DNA of 64,000 nucleotides from Curvularia sp. ZM96 (lineage: Eukaryota > Ascomycota > Dothideomycetes > Pleosporales > Pleosporaceae): contig JAJGBQ010000004.1 in assembly GCA_022457065.1 (NCBI GenBank), positions 3,844,001 through 3,908,000 on the forward strand, given 5' to 3'. Of this stretch, positions 8,600-20,809 are shown in pieces. The notes beneath the pieces are model-generated. The model saw only the letters and a list, made by a program, of their open reading frames with translations. It was not told the origin of the DNA and ran no database searches. The translations under genes were made by a program, and so were the position numbers. How positions within the stretch are numbered: the stretch's first letter is position 1; the number at the start of each line of letters is the position of its first letter.

Positions 8600-9774
8600 A
8601 TGGCACAATACGGCTACGGACAGACGCCCCAATATGGTGGTGGAAACGCACAGAACCTGCAATTCTACTCCTCCTCCTTCTCGAATCAACCAGTGTCCGG
8701 ACACTCTACACCATTCCAAGCAAACTATGGCGCACCGGCGAGCCAGGCATATCCCTCCCAGTATGGCGCCGGATTTTCGGCTCCAGGGGTGAGCGGACAG
8801 ATGGGAATGGGCACCTCAGGCCTACGTACAGGCTGGCTTGCGGCCTTTGGCACAGAGGGGTAGGTGGACTGTATTCCTGTATGAAACAATGCTGATCTTG
8901 GGCAGATATGAAGGAGAACCACCGCTACGTACGCAACACCGAACATTCGAGTATCCATGCAAACTAACAACATCTAGTGGAAGAGCTGGGTGTGAATTTC
9001 AAACACATACAAATGAAGGTGGGTTGTGGGTTATAGTGGTGTGTGATTACAATCTAACAATGCATAGACGTTGGCCGTCTTGAACCCTTTCGGCCGCATC
9101 GATCAGCACATTATGGATGACAGTGATGTGGCTGGCCCTATACTCTTCTTCTTGATATTCGGCACGTCGTTATTGGTATGCGCAATACAGAGTTGCAAGG
9201 GGATCAAGCACTAACTGCTGACAGCTGTCTGGAAAACTCCATTTTGGTTACATCTACGGTGCGTGCATACACTTTGTAAATGGACATTAACTGACAATAC
9301 ACAGGATTAGCGTTTGTCGGCACTATCCTACTACACCAAATCCTTTCCCTGATGTCGCCGCCTATTAATGCCGTTGAAGCAACACCTGGAGATCACGGTC
9401 ACCCACATGGCTCTCACCTAGGTTCCTCGTTGACATTTCCCCGATCTGCATCTGTCCTAGGTTACTGCCTCCTCCCCCTGGTATTGGTGGCCATATTCGG
9501 AATCATAGTTCCGCTCGACGGGCTGTTTGGATACCTCCTCACGAGCCTGGCAATCACATGGTGCTCCTACAGTTCGAGTTCGATGTTCACCGTTGTTGGT
9601 AAGTTTGCTTCTGAAGTCCGCAGGTAGCATGCGCTAATAGGTCTCCCAGGCCGCATGACTTCAATGCGAGGATTGGTAGCATATCCTATGGTCCTCTTCT
9701 ATGGTAGCTTTGGTATCATGGCCATCTTCAGCTCTCGAGGCACCGGGCAACTAGCAAAGGCGACAACACCGTAG
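8600..9774 (+). CDS. YIP1: Yip1-family Golgi/ER membrane protein
   Basis: Seven exons: 8600-8859, 8906-8928, 8978-9018, 9068-9175, 9225-9258, 9305-9598, 9650-9774; 294 aa with all phases consistent. Yip1 binds Ypt/Rab GTPases and is needed for COPII vesicle formation and fusion between ER and Golgi. The N-terminal ~85 residues are Gly/Gln/Tyr/Ser-rich and cytosolic (GYGQTPQYGGG). The family signature follows: LLEELGVNFKHI and AVLNPFGRI, then DSDVAGPILFFLIFG, the start of the first of about five membrane segments. Later segments include SASVLGYCLLPLVLVAIFG and YPMVLFYGSFGIMAIFS. The protein ends AKATTP. The length fits filamentous-fungal Yip1, which has a longer N-terminus than yeast (248 aa). 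Intron density is the highest in the window, with a 23-nt second exon. Confidence 0.92.
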
Positions 9775-10080
9775 AGGAACATGAACTTGGAGGGCCTGTA
9801 AATTTCTTGACTATAGAAGGAGTGGAACAATCACTCGGGCGCATACGCCGTTCCTGAAGATATATCAAATAAATCAATTTTCGGAAATAGTACTAGTTTG
9901 CATTCACATGTGTGTAGCCAATCGGAGCACGGATGACAACCCAGAGCGATGACGATTGAGAACCCTGCACGAATTTGTCTCTCCCGACAATCTCCGCCAC
10001 CCATCCCATCTTCTTCAGCCCTATATACTTTTCCCTGTTTTTCCCTCAAAGACACATTTTTCTTCTTCGCAGAAATCAAA
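9775..10080 (+). promoter_or_regulatory. Promoter of cytochrome haem lyase with CCAAT box
   Basis: 306 bases between the YIP1 stop and the haem lyase ATG. A CCAAT box is at 9918-9922, about 160 bp upstream of the ATG, and TATATA at 10023-10028. CCAAT is the target of the HAP complex, which controls haem and respiratory genes in fungi; use of this site is inferred. Confidence 0.45.
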
Positions 10081-11154
10081 ATGGGCTGGTTTTGGGCAGA
10101 CACTACACCCGCTGCGCCGTCTGCGCGCGCTGCACCACACCCAATGCCGCGAGGCAACATGGAGCCTCCTGTAGGTATCATATCCTCCTCGCGCCTACGG
10201 TTCTAACAGCCTTTGCAGCCAGAATGCCCGATGCACAAGAAAGCCACACCGCCTGTTGTCGCAGAAAAGACTTCCCAAAGCGCCTGTCCTTACGTCCCAC
10301 CTGAGAAAACCTCTACTGGTGCTGCACTAGAACCACCAAAGACCGGCCTACTCTCCCGCCTCAACCCTCTAAACAACATGTTTGCCGACCTCTCCAACGA
10401 ACGCGCCGAAAAACAAGCGCAAAGTCTCCCTCTCGAGCGTGAAACCTCCACAATCCCTAAGGGCGACGGCACACTCTGGGAGTACCCCTCACCACAGCAA
10501 ATGTACAACGCCATGCTCCGCAAAGGCTACACAGACACGGACATCACGGCCGTCGAAAGCATGGTTGGGGTGCACAACTTCCTGAACGAAGGCGCATGGG
10601 CCGAAATCATGGGTTGGGAGCGCCGTTTCTCACGCGGCCTCGCTGAAGGCTACGAAATCTGCAAAAAGGGCGAAGAAGTCGCAAACTTTATGCTCGGTAC
10701 TGCCGACGATCCCTTTGACACAACGACCTGGGACGCAAAAGATATCCCTCCGCCCAAACTCCTGCGGTTTACTGGTCGCCCGACAGAGCCGACACCCAAA
10801 TCTCAGATCCTACAGTGGTTGGGCTACGTTATGCCTGAGAAATTCGGCACTGCACCTCCGTTTGATCGCCATGACTGGTTCGTCGAGAGGTGTAATGAGA
10901 GCGGATGCAAGGAGGTTCGCTACGTGATTGATTACTATGAGGGTCAGCCGGAGCCCACGGGCGAACCGGTGTTCTATCTCGATGTTAGGCCTGCGGTTGA
11001 CGGGCCGACGAGTGCCGCGGAGAGACTGATTCGGAGTGGCACAGATCTTTGGTGGAGGGCGTCTGGGGGTGTGGCGAGGGAGATTAAGAGGCTGGAGAAG
11101 GCGAAGAAGGAGAAGGAGGAGGAGTGGGCGGCGAAGAGTAGGCAGTACAACTAG
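10081..11154 (+). CDS. CYC3: Holocytochrome-c synthase (cytochrome c haem lyase)
   Basis: Two exons, 10081-10170 and 10219-11154, giving 341 aa. The enzyme attaches haem covalently to the CXXCH motif of apocytochrome c in the mitochondrial intermembrane space. Two Cys-Pro haem-regulatory motifs lie near the N-terminus (PECPMHKK and SACPYVPP). The family core follows: LWEYPSPQQMYNAMLRKG, VHNFLNEGAWAEIMGWE, then LLRFTGRPTEPTPKS, PFDRHDWFVERC, EVRYVIDYYEG and FYLDVRPAVDGP, near the end WWRAS. The ATG at 10081 gives an N-terminus MGWFWADTTPAA that splices in phase 0 into the second exon. The C-terminal tail is a charged helix (KRLEKAKKEKEEEW). It could be the cytochrome c1 lyase (CYT2) instead; many filamentous fungi have one of each, and the two CP motifs favour CYC3. 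Confidence 0.88.
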
Positions 11155-12048
11155 AGGGAAGAGGTGTTGTGCTGCGAGTGAGGGAAGGAAACGGTCTGGA
11201 TACCAATGTGTTGAGCATTTTGCGTGGCGTTTTTGGGAAAATCGCGTCTGTATGAGTAGGGAAGTATTGGGGATTCCTTTTTCCTTCTCCTATCGTATTT
11301 GCTTGGAGGACTTTCAAGTGCGCTGACGATGATGGCTTTTTTGCTGTACGATTTCCATGTCTGTTACATATTCTTCTTCCTGTTCTCTACTCTACCTGAA
11401 ATCTTATGTTGATTGTTCTCAGTCTCCTGGTTCTTATTCATATTATATGAGTGCAACGAACATGTCTTCGCCAGAGTCTTTCTTTATCTCATGTTTGCTA
11501 TTGCACTCCTTATCTTTACGCCTTTCGCACCAGGTATTATGCTCAAATCACATGTTCACGGTACATCCACGTGTCAGAGAAACACTACAATCCGGTGTCA
11601 CACATGCACACACGTATCAAAGCCTCAGTAACTAAAGTCTTTCAAATACCACTGTCAAATCTACCTCCTACATCTTCGCCTGTGACCATCTCTCCAGACA
11701 CACAGATATGTATATAAGATACCATCATCTCAAGCCAAAAGTTAAAAATAACGCCGTCAATGCATGCAGAGAATGAGAGGAAGGAGAGAATACATATCTC
11801 CCTCCCCACTAACTCCGTTTGAAACCTACGCCCTCCCAGAGACCATGTTGAAAAGTCTCGGGGTCATAGGAATGGTGTAAAAAGAAAAATCAGGGAGTAT
11901 AAGACGCCGGAACACCAGTCGCTGTGGTGGTTTGTTGAAAAAAGGAAAAAGAATACATTGGGGAGGAAAGAGGACTCGTTATTCGTGGCGAGGAAGAAAA
12001 GGAGGCGGAATCACCGCGTTTGCAGAAAAAATGAGATAGGATAGGGGC
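11155..12048. other. Convergent 3' intergenic region, no gene seen
   Basis: 894 bases between two converging genes. Several overlapping short open frames on the plus strand (11357-11717) share the same bases and have no recognisable motif or intron signals; none is accepted. The sequence is T-rich, as expected of 3' UTRs. Confidence 0.5.
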
Positions 12049-15000
12049 CTAGGTAGGGTTTGGCGCAGCGGCACCAGTGATGTCGCTCTCCTCGCCCTCG
12101 ACGGGCGCACAGGTGCAGAAGAGGTTTGTGTCACCGTAGGCTGTTTGTTCATGTTAGCTTGAGATTCTTGTTTAAAGATGGAAAAGGGTAAACAAAACAT
12201 ACCATCGTCTAACCTCGCGACTGAGGGCCAGAACTTCTTTGCCTTGAGGTAGCTCAGCGGGTACGCTGCCTTCTCACGCGAATAGCTCCTGTCCCACTCG
12301 GCGGTGATAAGATCCTGCTGGGTGTGTGGGCTCATCTTGAGCACATTTCCTTCCTTAGGCTGCTTGCCATCTTCGATTTCCTTGATTTCTTGGCGGATGG
12401 AAATGAGGGCGTCGCAGAAACGGTCGAGCTCGGCTTTGCTTTCCGACTCGGTAGGCTCAATCATGAGCGTGTTGGCGACGGGCCAGCTCATGGTTGGAGC
12501 GTGGAATCCATAGTCTTGAAGGCGCTTAGCAATGTCGATGGCTTCAACGCCGGCAGTTGCTTTGAATCCGCGTACGTCGAGGATAAACTCGTGGGCGCAG
12601 CGGCCTTGGTCGTTGGTGTAGAGGATGGGGTAATGGGGCTTGAGACGAGAGAGAATGTAGTTTGCGTTGAGGAGAGTAATCTTGGTGGCTTGAGTCAAAC
12701 CAACCGCACCCATCATCTTGATGTAAGCCCAGCTGATAGGGAGGATACTGGCGCTACCCCATGGGGCACCACTGACAGGGTGGATAGCTTGTTCGCCGCC
12801 AGTCTCGCCGCGAAGATGACCTGGAAGGAAGGGCGAAAGATGCTCCTTGACACCAATGGGTCCAACACCTGGACCGCCACCACCGTGGGGAATACAGAAG
12901 GTCTTGTGGAGGTTGAGATGGCACACATCAGCACCAATCTCACCTGGCGAGCAGAGACCGATCTGGGCGTTCATGTTGGCGCCGTCCATGTAGACCTGAC
13001 CACCATGTTGATGGATAAGGTCACAAGCCTCCTTGACGCTGGGCTCGAATACACCAAATGTGCTGGGGTATGTAACCATGAAGGCACCGAGCTCTTCGCT
13101 GTGCTTTTCGCATTTGGCCTTTAGATCTGCCATGTCAAGGTTACCAGTCGCCTGGTCGCACTTGATGGGCACAACGCGCATACCGCACATTGCAGCACTG
13201 GCAGGGTTGGTACCGTGAGCAGAGACGGGAATCAAGCAAATGTCACGCTTCTTGCCAGGCTGCTGCTCGAGGTACTTGCGAATGACGCGAAGACCAGTGA
13301 ACTCGCCCTGCGCTCCAGAGTTGGGCTGAAGCGAGACGGAATGGAAACCGGTAATGTCGGCCAGATCATCCTCCAATTGCTTGATCATCTCAGTGTATCC
13401 TTTGGCGCGCTCCAGGGGCAGGAAGGGGTGGAGGTTGGAAACAGTGTCAAACGAAACGGGAGCCATCTCGGCGGTGGCGTTGAGCTTCATGGTGCATGAT
13501 CCGAGAGGAATCATAGAGTGCACCAGTGAGAGGTCCTTTGAAGACAAATGGTTAATGTATCGAAGAAGCTCTGTCTCGGAGTGGTGTGAGTTGAAAACAG
13601 GGTGAGTCATGAACGGGCTGGTTCTCTTGAACGGCGCGGGAAGCTCAGTGTCAACCGACTCGCTGAATGATGTCTGATCGCCTTTACCAAACTTCCTGAA
13701 TGCTCCGAGAAGGTTGGTAATGGTCTGCGCGGTCGTCGTCTCGTCAACCGAAATACCAATATGTGCATCATCGACCCTTCGGACGAGGAGTTCCTTCTTC
13801 TCAAGCTCAGCAATGATTCCATCCGTCTTGTCTCCCGTCTCGACGACAAAAGTGTCGAACATGACAGGAGCGTTGTCCATCTTTCCGCGCTGGCCAGTCT
13901 TGAAGCCGTTGTCTACAATGGCTTGCTGGATAAGTCGGGCTTTGGCAACAACTTGTTTCGCAATCGCAGTCAAACCATTGGGTCCGTGGTAAACACCGTA
14001 CATGGCGCTCATGTTAGCCAAAAGAGCCTGTGCCGTGCAAATGTTGCTAGTTGCCTTCTCGCGACGAATGTGCTGCTCGCGAGTCTGCAGTGCAAGACGT
14101 GCTGCCGGGTTACCGAGTCTGTCCTTGGAAAGACCGATCAAGCGGCCGGGAATCTTGCGTTTGTACTTCTCGTCGCAGGCAAAAAAGGCAGCATGTGGTC
14201 CACCGAAACCCAGAGGGACACCAAAGCGCTGTGCGTTTCCGAAAGCGATGTCGGCACCGAACTCTCCCGGTGGTGTGAGCAGAGTAAGAGCGAGCAGATC
14301 TGTGGCTACACTGAAGAGGGCACCGGTCTTGTGTACCTTCTCCGAGAGTCCGCGGAAGTCGTTAACACCTCCATCTGTGTCTGGGTATTGGGCCAATACA
14401 CCAACTAGTTCTTGGCCAATCTCCTCCACCCGCTTGCTGTTGTCCTTGAGCACGTCGGCAACCTCGATCTTGATACCAAAGCCCTCGGCACGGGATTGCA
14501 GAACAGCAAGTGTCTGTGGGTGACACTTGTCCGAGACGAGGAAGACCTTGTTTTTGTTCTTCTGCTTGGATAGCGGCATCATGCCCATGGACATGGTCAT
14601 GGCCTCGGCAGCGGCGGTAGGCTCATCCAGGACTGATGCATTTGCAATGCTGAGGCCCGTCAGATCCGACACCATGGTCTGGAAGTTCAGTAGAGACTCT
14701 AGGCGCCCTTGGCTGATTTCAGGCTGGTATGGTGTGTAGCTTGTGTACCATGCGGGATTCTCGAGCACATTCCTCTTAATCACCTCTGGCACTTTGGTGC
14801 CGTAGTATCCTTGTCCGATGAGACTTGTGCCGGGCTTGTTCTGATCCATGATTTGCTTTGCATTGCTAAGGAAAATCGACTCGGGCACGCCGTTGTTCTG
14901 CCATTGGCTGTCTTGGTGCTGTGAAAGTTTTCCAATCTTCAATTCCCGGCCAGACAGAATATCGGCGGGAACAACTTGCTCGACAAACTCATCCAGACTG

Positions 15001-15341
15001 CCCACGGGTGGGTCGAGGGCCTGGAGCATGGCTTCGGCCGCCTCAGCAGATGGGCCAATGTGTCGGCGGGGAAAAGTATCGAGCGCCTCGAATGGCTTCG
15101 CGGAAGCGGTCTGCTGAGGCGGGGTATCGAACACATCGTCTGCGGCCTCGACAGCAGCAGCAGCGGCTGCCTGTGAGGTTGTGGCATGCTGAAATGCGCG
15201 CTTCTGAAGCGACTGGTGAGTTTGGTAGGCGACTACTCGTGATGAGCTGCCTGTAAGTTGTGGTCGAGACAGCTGGGCTAAACACGACGTTCGTGTGAGC
15301 CGGCTAGCACTGCTAGCAGCCCGAAGACATGCAGTCCTCAT
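12049..15341 (-). CDS. GCV2: Glycine dehydrogenase (decarboxylating), P-protein, mitochondrial
   Basis: Two exons on the minus strand: 12203-15341 and 12049-12140; 1076 aa. It is the pyridoxal-phosphate P-protein of the glycine cleavage system, releasing CO2 from glycine and passing the aminomethyl group to the lipoyl H-protein in the mitochondrial matrix. The start at 15341 gives MRTACLRAASSASRLTR, a basic, Ser/Ala-rich targeting sequence; the longer open frame is less plausible. Landmarks are FPRRHIGPS, the first-half motif YTPYQPEISQGRLESLLNFQ, the glycine-rich segment PHGGGGPGVGP, and the PLP-binding lysine in LNLHKTFCIPHGG (K813). The length fits the family (yeast Gcv2 is 1034 aa). A single late intron separates the last 30 codons (AYGDTNLFCTCAPVEG onward). 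Confidence 0.96.
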
Positions 15342-15792
15342 CTTTGCTGTGTGGATGTAAAGGTAGTGAGTGCTGCGAGGGGTAGTGTTTGCCCTCAACG
15401 TCAATGGTGGGCGCGTACGACCTGGACGTGCCACAGCCGAGAAGGAGAGGCTGCTGCTGCAGAAGTGAGGAAAACTCAGAGGGCTCGCGATGTCTCGAAA
15501 CTTTTTTTTTCTTTGGTTCAGCGCGCCATGGACGACTATCTATCAGCACACGCAAGATAACCCGTCATTATCCGCCGAGTGGTTTGGCAACCGAGCCGAT
15601 AAGCGCAGGCGTGGCCCCGGTCGAGCCAGCGGGGAGGCGCCCACTAAACCCCAAGGCGACTGTCCTTGCATCCACACGTATTCCTAGCACCCATTGGGCA
15701 AATCTATGCTGCGTCCCGTGCTTTCTATTACTTGATATCCACATAGTCCGCCGCCCATTTACTCCGCAGCGCCTGGGCATTGCGCAAGCCCG
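15342..15792. promoter_or_regulatory. GCV2 promoter / NTE1 3' region
   Basis: 451 bases between two minus-strand genes. On the minus strand it holds an A-rich tract near 15500-15512 and C/T-rich sequence. No gene and no clear regulatory motif is seen. Confidence 0.4.
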
Positions 15793-18700
15793 CTAAATGC
15801 TCGCCCGTCGTGGTGCCATTGTCCGACGGAGATTCTTCTCCTTCTCCGTCTCTTCAGTCACAGGAAGCACTCCCTGCTCACGCAGCTGCGCTAAGTACTC
15901 TTTGCCTGTATAACCTGTTAGCACTGAAAATTTTGTCGCCGGCCCGATTTTGATAACTAACCGTACTTGTACCCGACTTCGTAGATTTCGTCAAACTTCG
16001 CAAAGTCGAGCGTGCCGTACGGATCAATTGGTGGCCGCATGTACCTGCATCCCGGCGTGTTCTTCGCTCGCTCCAGCGCATCAATACTGGATACGTAAGC
16101 GAGTCGAGATTGAATCTCTGATAACGTCGGCGGGTTGGGGAAGCTTGAGAAGGGGTTCCACCGATTAAAGGTTGCCCAGAAGCCACTTAGCGAATCGCCA
16201 AATGCTTGTGGCGCGTTGTCATCGAGGCTGCCGACATCAACTGCGAAGATGATGTCCGCACCCAGACTCTTCATGTGGGCCACGGTCAAGTTGTCAACGT
16301 AGCCTCCATCAAGAAGCATGTTGCCGTCGTCACATAGTGGCGGCAGCAGACCTGCAAGCGACATGGACGCGCGAACGTAGCGCCACACATAGCCTGACGT
16401 GTGAACCTCTGATCTTGACTTGCTGATGTTGGTTGTGTTGCAATAGAACTCAAGCCAGAAATCTTCGATTTGAGAATTGCCAAAAGTCTTGAAGATACCG
16501 CGGTTGAACTCGTGACCGGTTGTGTACGAAACACTGCTTGCAGTTAGCCTGAAATACCACAACAAGTCGCTCCAACACCTACGAGGGGTATGTGAGATCA
16601 AGTGCAAATCTCCACATGCTGCCCATGCGGCCCGAAAACTTCTTCGCTCTGCCGTACATGGGAACCACGTCTGCATCCCAAGCGTACAGAGCACCAATGA
16701 AACTACCAATAGACGTCCCTCCTACAATATCAATTGGGATGCCTGCCTCTTCCAGTGCGCGGATAATGCCAATGTGTGCAATGCCACGGGCACCGCCGCC
16801 GCCTAACACGAGTCCCACTGATCTACCACATAGTCGACGTGCAAGCCGATGGAAGTCGCCTTTGAATGGTGTATCTGCGGAGTAGAGCGGCGTTTGGCGG
16901 ACCTTTCTTGAGGTGTACTTCTGAATCTCTGCTTGGATAACTTGCACTCGTTGCTTAAGGGCATTTCCAAAACGTCGGCCAGCATGATGAACGGGTTCTG
17001 ATGTCGCCCGGAATGACATCTGGATATGATGATGACTACCGTTAATCCATGGCCGGTTCCTTAGCCACTTTCGTGTTAGACCAGAAGCGCAATACCTTTC
17101 CGAATGCAGAAGCACTAGCTCTTTCCGAGCAGTCGTCTTCGTCGTCAGCAGGAAGCGCTCATATTCGCCAATATTCGGCGAAGACTCTGCTAATCCTACA
17201 AGAAGAATGCAATCGGCCTGGTTGATACATGTCTGCGTCCAAGGTGACTTCACTGGTGTGTCGGCGATATAAATCACCATTCCGTACCTCTCTTCCAAAT
17301 CTGCAAGATACTGAGAAAGCTTAAGCTTGCCCATTCGGCTAAAGGCATGTCTTCCAAGATGGTTGAGAATGGCAGCTTGATTGAGCGAGACTACGCCTTG
17401 GGGGAGACCGATCTGGGTGAGTGCATTGACAAGACGGCTTCCAAAGTCTACCACTGGAATTCCTGCAGAGACTGGAAGAACAGTAACTGTGCGAAGATTG
17501 ATTGTCGAAGATACGTTCGCCCGTGTGGCCTTGCCGCTCCGCTCTTTGCTCTGTTCATGTAACGGATCATCGACCAAAGCCCGCATCCGTGAAGCAATGA
17601 TCTTTGAGATCTTGATGGTAATTCCAGGATGTTCCAAAGCAAGGCTGTTGAAGAGCGTCTTTGGAAACTTTGCAAGTTCAGTATCCCGAATTGCATGCAA
17701 CGACCCAGGACGCGAGGACTCGGTAAGCACTTCAAGCTCACCAACACTATCGCCTTGGCCATATTCGCCAATAACCTTGACGTCGTTGTTCTCAGCGTCG
17801 CGGATTGCTCTCAGTCGTCCATTCAAAACAATGTAAATTGCGTCACTTTCATCGCCTTGATTGTATATGACCTGTCCGGCGTTCACCTGAACCCATTCGA
17901 GGGCAAAGTCGATATGCTGGACCAGGCGTGGTAGGAGGGTTGTCAGGCGCTTAGCCATTGTAAGCAACACAACTGGATAGCGCTCCACAATCCGTTCAAT
18001 GGCTGGACGTGGCAGGAAGCCTACATAGACATCGGTCTTAGCAGTAACATCAACAAAAGACCGATTTGACGATATTGTTCCAAGATATCCTGCTAGACCA
18101 CCAGGCTTTGTCATGAACAAGCTTCGCCTCGACCGCTTCTTTTTCATGTTTTCGCCAGAGCGTGAAGGAGTATTCGAGCTGACCGGTCGGAGTGGAGCGC
18201 CAAAAAGATCATCTTCAGTATATCCAGGGCCATTGGGAAGATTTCCGAGCGTGCCATTATCAGGCATTTCTTCTTCCACTGCCACGCTCACATCGAGAAA
18301 CCCATCAATCACATAATACAAGCCAGGGTTCCGTTCGCCTTGCTCCACGAGAACGGAATCTTTGGGAAAGAAGACAATCTCTACGTCGTTTACGAGTTCT
18401 TCAACGATGTTATGTGATCCTGCAGCGCTCATATTCGATATGCCTGACGCGGATGCAATGGACTCGGTATCTCCATCTCGGGAGGCTGCATAAGGATCGA
18501 TGAAGCCGAACGCGTTTGTGAAAACAGCCTTCTGGCGGCTAGCATCAAATGATACAAGTTGAGGTGATTGCTCTACTGATGCGGTCGGTCGAGGCATTGG
18601 GTTTTCCGGATTGGTGAGTCCAATGGCCTTGAACATACAGCCAAGGATAGACTCCCTGAAAACGGTGGCCTCGTCAATAGATTCTTGTCGATGAAGTGTC

Positions 18701-20504
18701 TTGGGTCGAAGGGAGGGAGAGGCAAAAGGATTGAAAGAACTAGCATCCAGTGGCGTTCGAGCATCGCGGCGATCCTGTTGATATGGCTGGGAGAAGCTGT
18801 TGCGACCACTACGGCCCATCCCTCGTGGCAGTTGTGAGTTGGTCAAGAGATCACCAGCACTGATACGATCATTGCGTGGTCCCTGGTCTGGTGAGGTGAC
18901 CGCAGGCAATATCCTAGGGCCGGTGTCGAGTTTTGCGCCTCGCGCAGCGGCAAGGCGGGCTTGCGCCGCTGTGCCTCGTCTTAATGAAACACTGGATCTG
19001 TTCCTGCGACCAGCGCCAGGGTTGTGCAGCGCGATGCCTTTCATTCCTTCGTCTGAGCCAATGCGTTCCGTCTCTTTAGCAAACTTTTCCTTCAACCGCT
19101 CCAGTGGAGCATCTCGCAGGAAGCCCGGAAGATCGTATGTGGTGTACTTGTTCATAAGCTTCTCTGTACGAAGCACTTCGTTGGTTAGGCTCAGATACTC
19201 ATGACTGGTCGCAAGCGTGACTCTTTGTAGTCGCGTGAGGATAACTTGCACGATATGCGCCGTCGCTTTTGGATATATGCGCGTCAATCGACGAAATGCA
19301 GTGGCTGGGATGATGGCAATTGTTGTGTCTACAGTAGCGCGTGCAACAATGTCTGGGTGAGAAGACTTGATCTTCGTATTACGTGAAGTCGATCTTTGAG
19401 CCTTGGTTTGCTTGGGACGTTCGTCGGCGAATCCATCCATGTCCAACGACAGTGGCGGTACGCTTTCGAGTCGTCCTCCTGCCGTTGGGCTGTTTAGAGT
19501 GGATGTTCTTCGATGTCTTAACTTAGACTCTGAAACCTCGCGAGGAGTTTGTGGTCTGGAACTGTCCAAACCAAAACTGTTGGTCCGAGACATGGGTGGT
19601 ATCGTTTGTCCACGGGGCGATGTCGGTAGACTGGACTCTACAAGATCATCTTCGTCATGACGCAGCTTGACATCCTCTGTAAACAATGACAATATAGAGA
19701 ACAAGGACGACATGGGCGCCCCGTTTTTGACCTCCGTGAGGAGCTGATAGCCCTGCCGATGACCTTGCTGAGCCGAGCTACCGGGCGATGAATCGCCCAT
19801 TTCGTCTTCATCGGAATCAGACTCTGCGCGATTTGACTTGACGAAAATCTGAACCAAGCCATCCACCACTAGACAAAAGCCTTTCTCTTCTTCCAAGAGA
19901 ATGGTTTCCCCAGCTGCCAATCGGCGAGTCTGCATGGTGCGTGTCAGTTCATGAAAGACTGGGCGCTCCAAGTAACCGAAGACTTTGATCGCACTCAAAA
20001 ATTCATCAAGGTAGTTAGACAAGCCCCTCTTGGAGTCGCTTTCGGCACTATCCGGAAACACCTCAACCTGTGGTTCCTCACGTTGGGGTTCAGGCGGTAG
20101 TCTCGCATACATGGTCATGTACCGGTACCTTACAAAGTAACTGACGGTGGACACGACGAAAACCACAACAAGCATCCTGGAAATTGATTCAGCAAAGGCC
20201 ATGGACCCGTCCAGGAAACGTACAAAGTGGTGAAGTTCATGGTGAAAGTCAGGCTCATAGAAAAGAGCGTAAACAGCCATGCCGGCAAGGTATATGTAAC
20301 CCAGTACAGGACGGTGGGCAGTACACTGAAAATGGAGAGAATGACACGACCCAGCAGTCCAAAGTTGGACGGACGAGGGCCGTCGGCGGCCTTGACACTC
20401 ATTATAGAGGTGGAGAGAGCCTCTGCTGCGCTGGAGACGGCTGCTTTGGAGGCTTCTGCGAGTGCCTGCGAGGCCGTCGTACCCGAGGCTGCCATGGAGG
20501 TCAT
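15793..20504 (-). CDS. NTE1: Lysophospholipase NTE1 (neuropathy target esterase homologue)
   Basis: Four exons: 20224-20504, 16583-20176, 15962-16533, 15793-15905; 1519 aa. The enzyme deacylates phosphatidylcholine and lysophosphatidylcholine at the ER membrane. The open frame upstream begins with GTG, so the ATG at 20504 (MTSMAASGTTAS) is used. Two membrane segments are near residues 35-75 (LLGRVILSIFSVLPTVLYW) and 94-110 (LMLVVVFVVSTVSYF, created across intron 1). Three cyclic-nucleotide-binding-like domains follow: near FHELTRTMQTRRL, VEIVFFPKDSVLVEQGER and VQVNAGQVIYNQGDESD. The patatin domain has LVLGGGGARGIAHIG (about 1215), the nucleophile in GGTSIGS (about 1249) and the DGG of LLDGGYVDNL (about 1367). 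The end reads EKEKNLRRTMAPRRASI, a usual fungal NTE1 tail. The third intron starts with a less common GTTAGT donor. Confidence 0.95.
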
Positions 20505-20809
20505 GTTGGGCAACGGAAGCGTGTGGCCAGGAATGGGGGTTGTCACGAGCAGAGTTCCTGATCGGTATTAATATTTTGCCGTAAAGACTGAAGCCCCATC
20601 GCGAGCCGTTGCGAGGGCACGTTGGAACATTCGGGAATGCAATTGAGAGACACTGGCATCATGTGGGGGTGCTGCCAACTTGCTTGTGAAGACCACCCGC
20701 GCGCGCCCGTGCGTCGGCTAGCGCTGCAGTCGCGAAGTGCACCGCGGTCGGCTGGCCTGGAGCTCTTGCACGCGCCGGAGCTTTTGTATATCTCACCAAT
20801 TGCGCAGCC
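20505..20809. promoter_or_regulatory. Divergent promoter NTE1 / ARP9
   Basis: 305 bases between two outward start codons. The sequence is GC-rich and mixed; no TATA box or named element stands out. Confidence 0.4.

Noticed and set aside
11357..11717. Small secreted proteins downstream of the haem lyase gene
   Set aside because: Several overlapping frames compete for the same bases, none has a clear signal peptide plus mature Cys pattern, and the composition is that of a 3' UTR.
12324..13124. 266-codon open frame antisense to GCV2
   Set aside because: It is the mirror of a strongly conserved coding region with biased codons, which often leaves long antisense frames open. No family features.
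20505..20546. NTE1 start at the first codon of the open frame
   Set aside because: That codon is GTG; the first ATG in frame is at 20504 and leaves the membrane segments intact.
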